27,006 nucleotides of DNA from Pelargonium cotyledonis (taxonomy: Eukaryota > Streptophyta > Magnoliopsida > Geraniales > Geraniaceae), in assembly GCA_036897625.1 (NCBI GenBank), contig JAYMTA010000550.1:1-27006 (forward strand). The letters are read 5' to 3'. Below are positions 26,635-27,006 of the stretch, one piece after another. The position numbers and the translations under genes are program-made. Under the pieces are notes generated by a model. It did no database searches and was not told the origin of the DNA. It saw only the letters and a program-made list of their open reading frames with translations. Each line of letters starts with the position of its first letter. Within the stretch, counting starts at the first letter, position 1.

Positions 26635-27006
26635 ATGGGCGTCGATACGAGGAAGAAAGTGCAGAGGAAGTTCAAAATCAGAGGCTACTCCTTGAAATTG
26701 GAAGCCCTAGAAGAGGTCCTCTCCTTCGTCGGCCACTTCCAAGACCCCGACGACGATTCCATCGAAGACCAAGCCATCGATCTCCTCCTCGACCAGCTCG
26801 AGCACGAATCCTGTAAGTTCGCATTTCTTAATTTCATTTTTTTTGTCGTTAATTTTCGATTTTCGATTTTCGTCTCTGAATTTGAAATTGTGATTTGGTT
26901 TTCTGGTGTGGCAGTGAAATCTTCTATATTAGATCGAGAATCGGTGCATCGAGTGGTTAGTCTCTTGTTAGAAGCAGAGGCTGCTGTTGATGAAACCTCA
27001 TCTTCA
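26635..27006 (+). CDS. DPB2: DNA polymerase epsilon subunit B (DPB2), N-terminal part
   Basis: Second-largest, non-catalytic subunit of the leading-strand replicative polymerase in the nucleus. Two exons are visible: 26635-26812 and 26915 to the window edge at 27006. The intron has donor CT/GTAAGT and acceptor GGCAG, splitting a leucine codon. The visible 90 residues include VQRKFKIRGYSLKLEALEEV, AIDLLLDQLEHE and LKSSILDRESVHRVVSLLLE. These match the helical N-terminal domain typical of pol epsilon B subunits (about 75 residues). The C-terminal phosphodiesterase-like and OB domains lie beyond the window, so the gene is cut by the edge and not broken. The ATG follows an AGAGAG-rich leader and is the first in its frame. 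The upstream E2F and telo-box sites support the replication role. Confidence 0.85.
   Translation, partial: MGVDTRKKVQRKFKIRGYSLKLEALEEVLSFVGHFQDPDDDSIEDQAIDLLLDQLEHESCKFAFLNFIFFVVNFRFSIFVSEFEIVIWFSGVAVKSSILDRESVHRVVSLLLEAEAAVDETSSS

Noticed and set aside
26635-26820. Possibility that the right-edge gene is broken after about 60 codons
   Set aside because: The early end of the frame is a normal CT/GTAAGT donor, and the next exon continues the conserved DPB2 sequence in phase.

Overview
The window looks like nuclear DNA of a dicot plant. The genes have GT-AG introns, the spacers are AT-rich, and small DNA transposons and a tRNA-derived SINE are present. The four genes recognised are all plant housekeeping or signalling families. 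I cannot name the species. No LTR element or virus-like sequence was recognised.

Layout. Positions 1-202 look like the 3' end of a retroposed element (probably a LINE) ending in a poly(A) tract. Positions 203-6670 are AT-rich spacer with diverged direct repeats and (TA)n microsatellites and no credible gene. Positions 6675-7990 are a nest: a SINE (7424-7573) sits inside a non-autonomous hAT-like transposon (6853-7880), which itself seems to sit in an older repeat rich in ACACGAC motifs.

Genes. (1) Minus strand, CDS 8610-14980 in 12 coding exons plus an untranslated leader exon at about 16453-16730: a cyclic nucleotide-gated channel of the CNGC19/CNGC20 type, 773 aa when spliced. (2) Minus strand, CDS 17638-23266 in 10 exons: a CCCH zinc-finger FG-repeat protein, the plant NUP42/CG1-like nucleoporin, 452 aa. 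(3) Plus strand, 23593-25272, intronless: a P-class pentatricopeptide repeat (PPR) protein of 559 aa, probably organellar. Its start codon is only 326 bp from that of gene 2, so the two share a divergent promoter. (4) Plus strand, from 26635 and running off the right edge: the first two exons of DNA polymerase epsilon subunit B (DPB2), preceded by E2F, telo-box and site II motifs typical of S-phase genes.

The genes do not form one pathway: an immune and cell-death calcium channel, an mRNA-export nucleoporin, an organelle RNA-binding protein and a replication polymerase subunit. The less ordinary content is structural. It includes the SINE-in-hAT nest, several related hAT-like insertions in introns of both minus-strand genes, tandem duplications in the first intron of both, an in-frame 27-bp minisatellite that builds the FG domain, and upstream reading frames in the leaders of the channel and nucleoporin genes. 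The exon models were built by eye from GT/AG signals, frame continuity and remembered homologues. They close without frame breaks but have no transcript support here.
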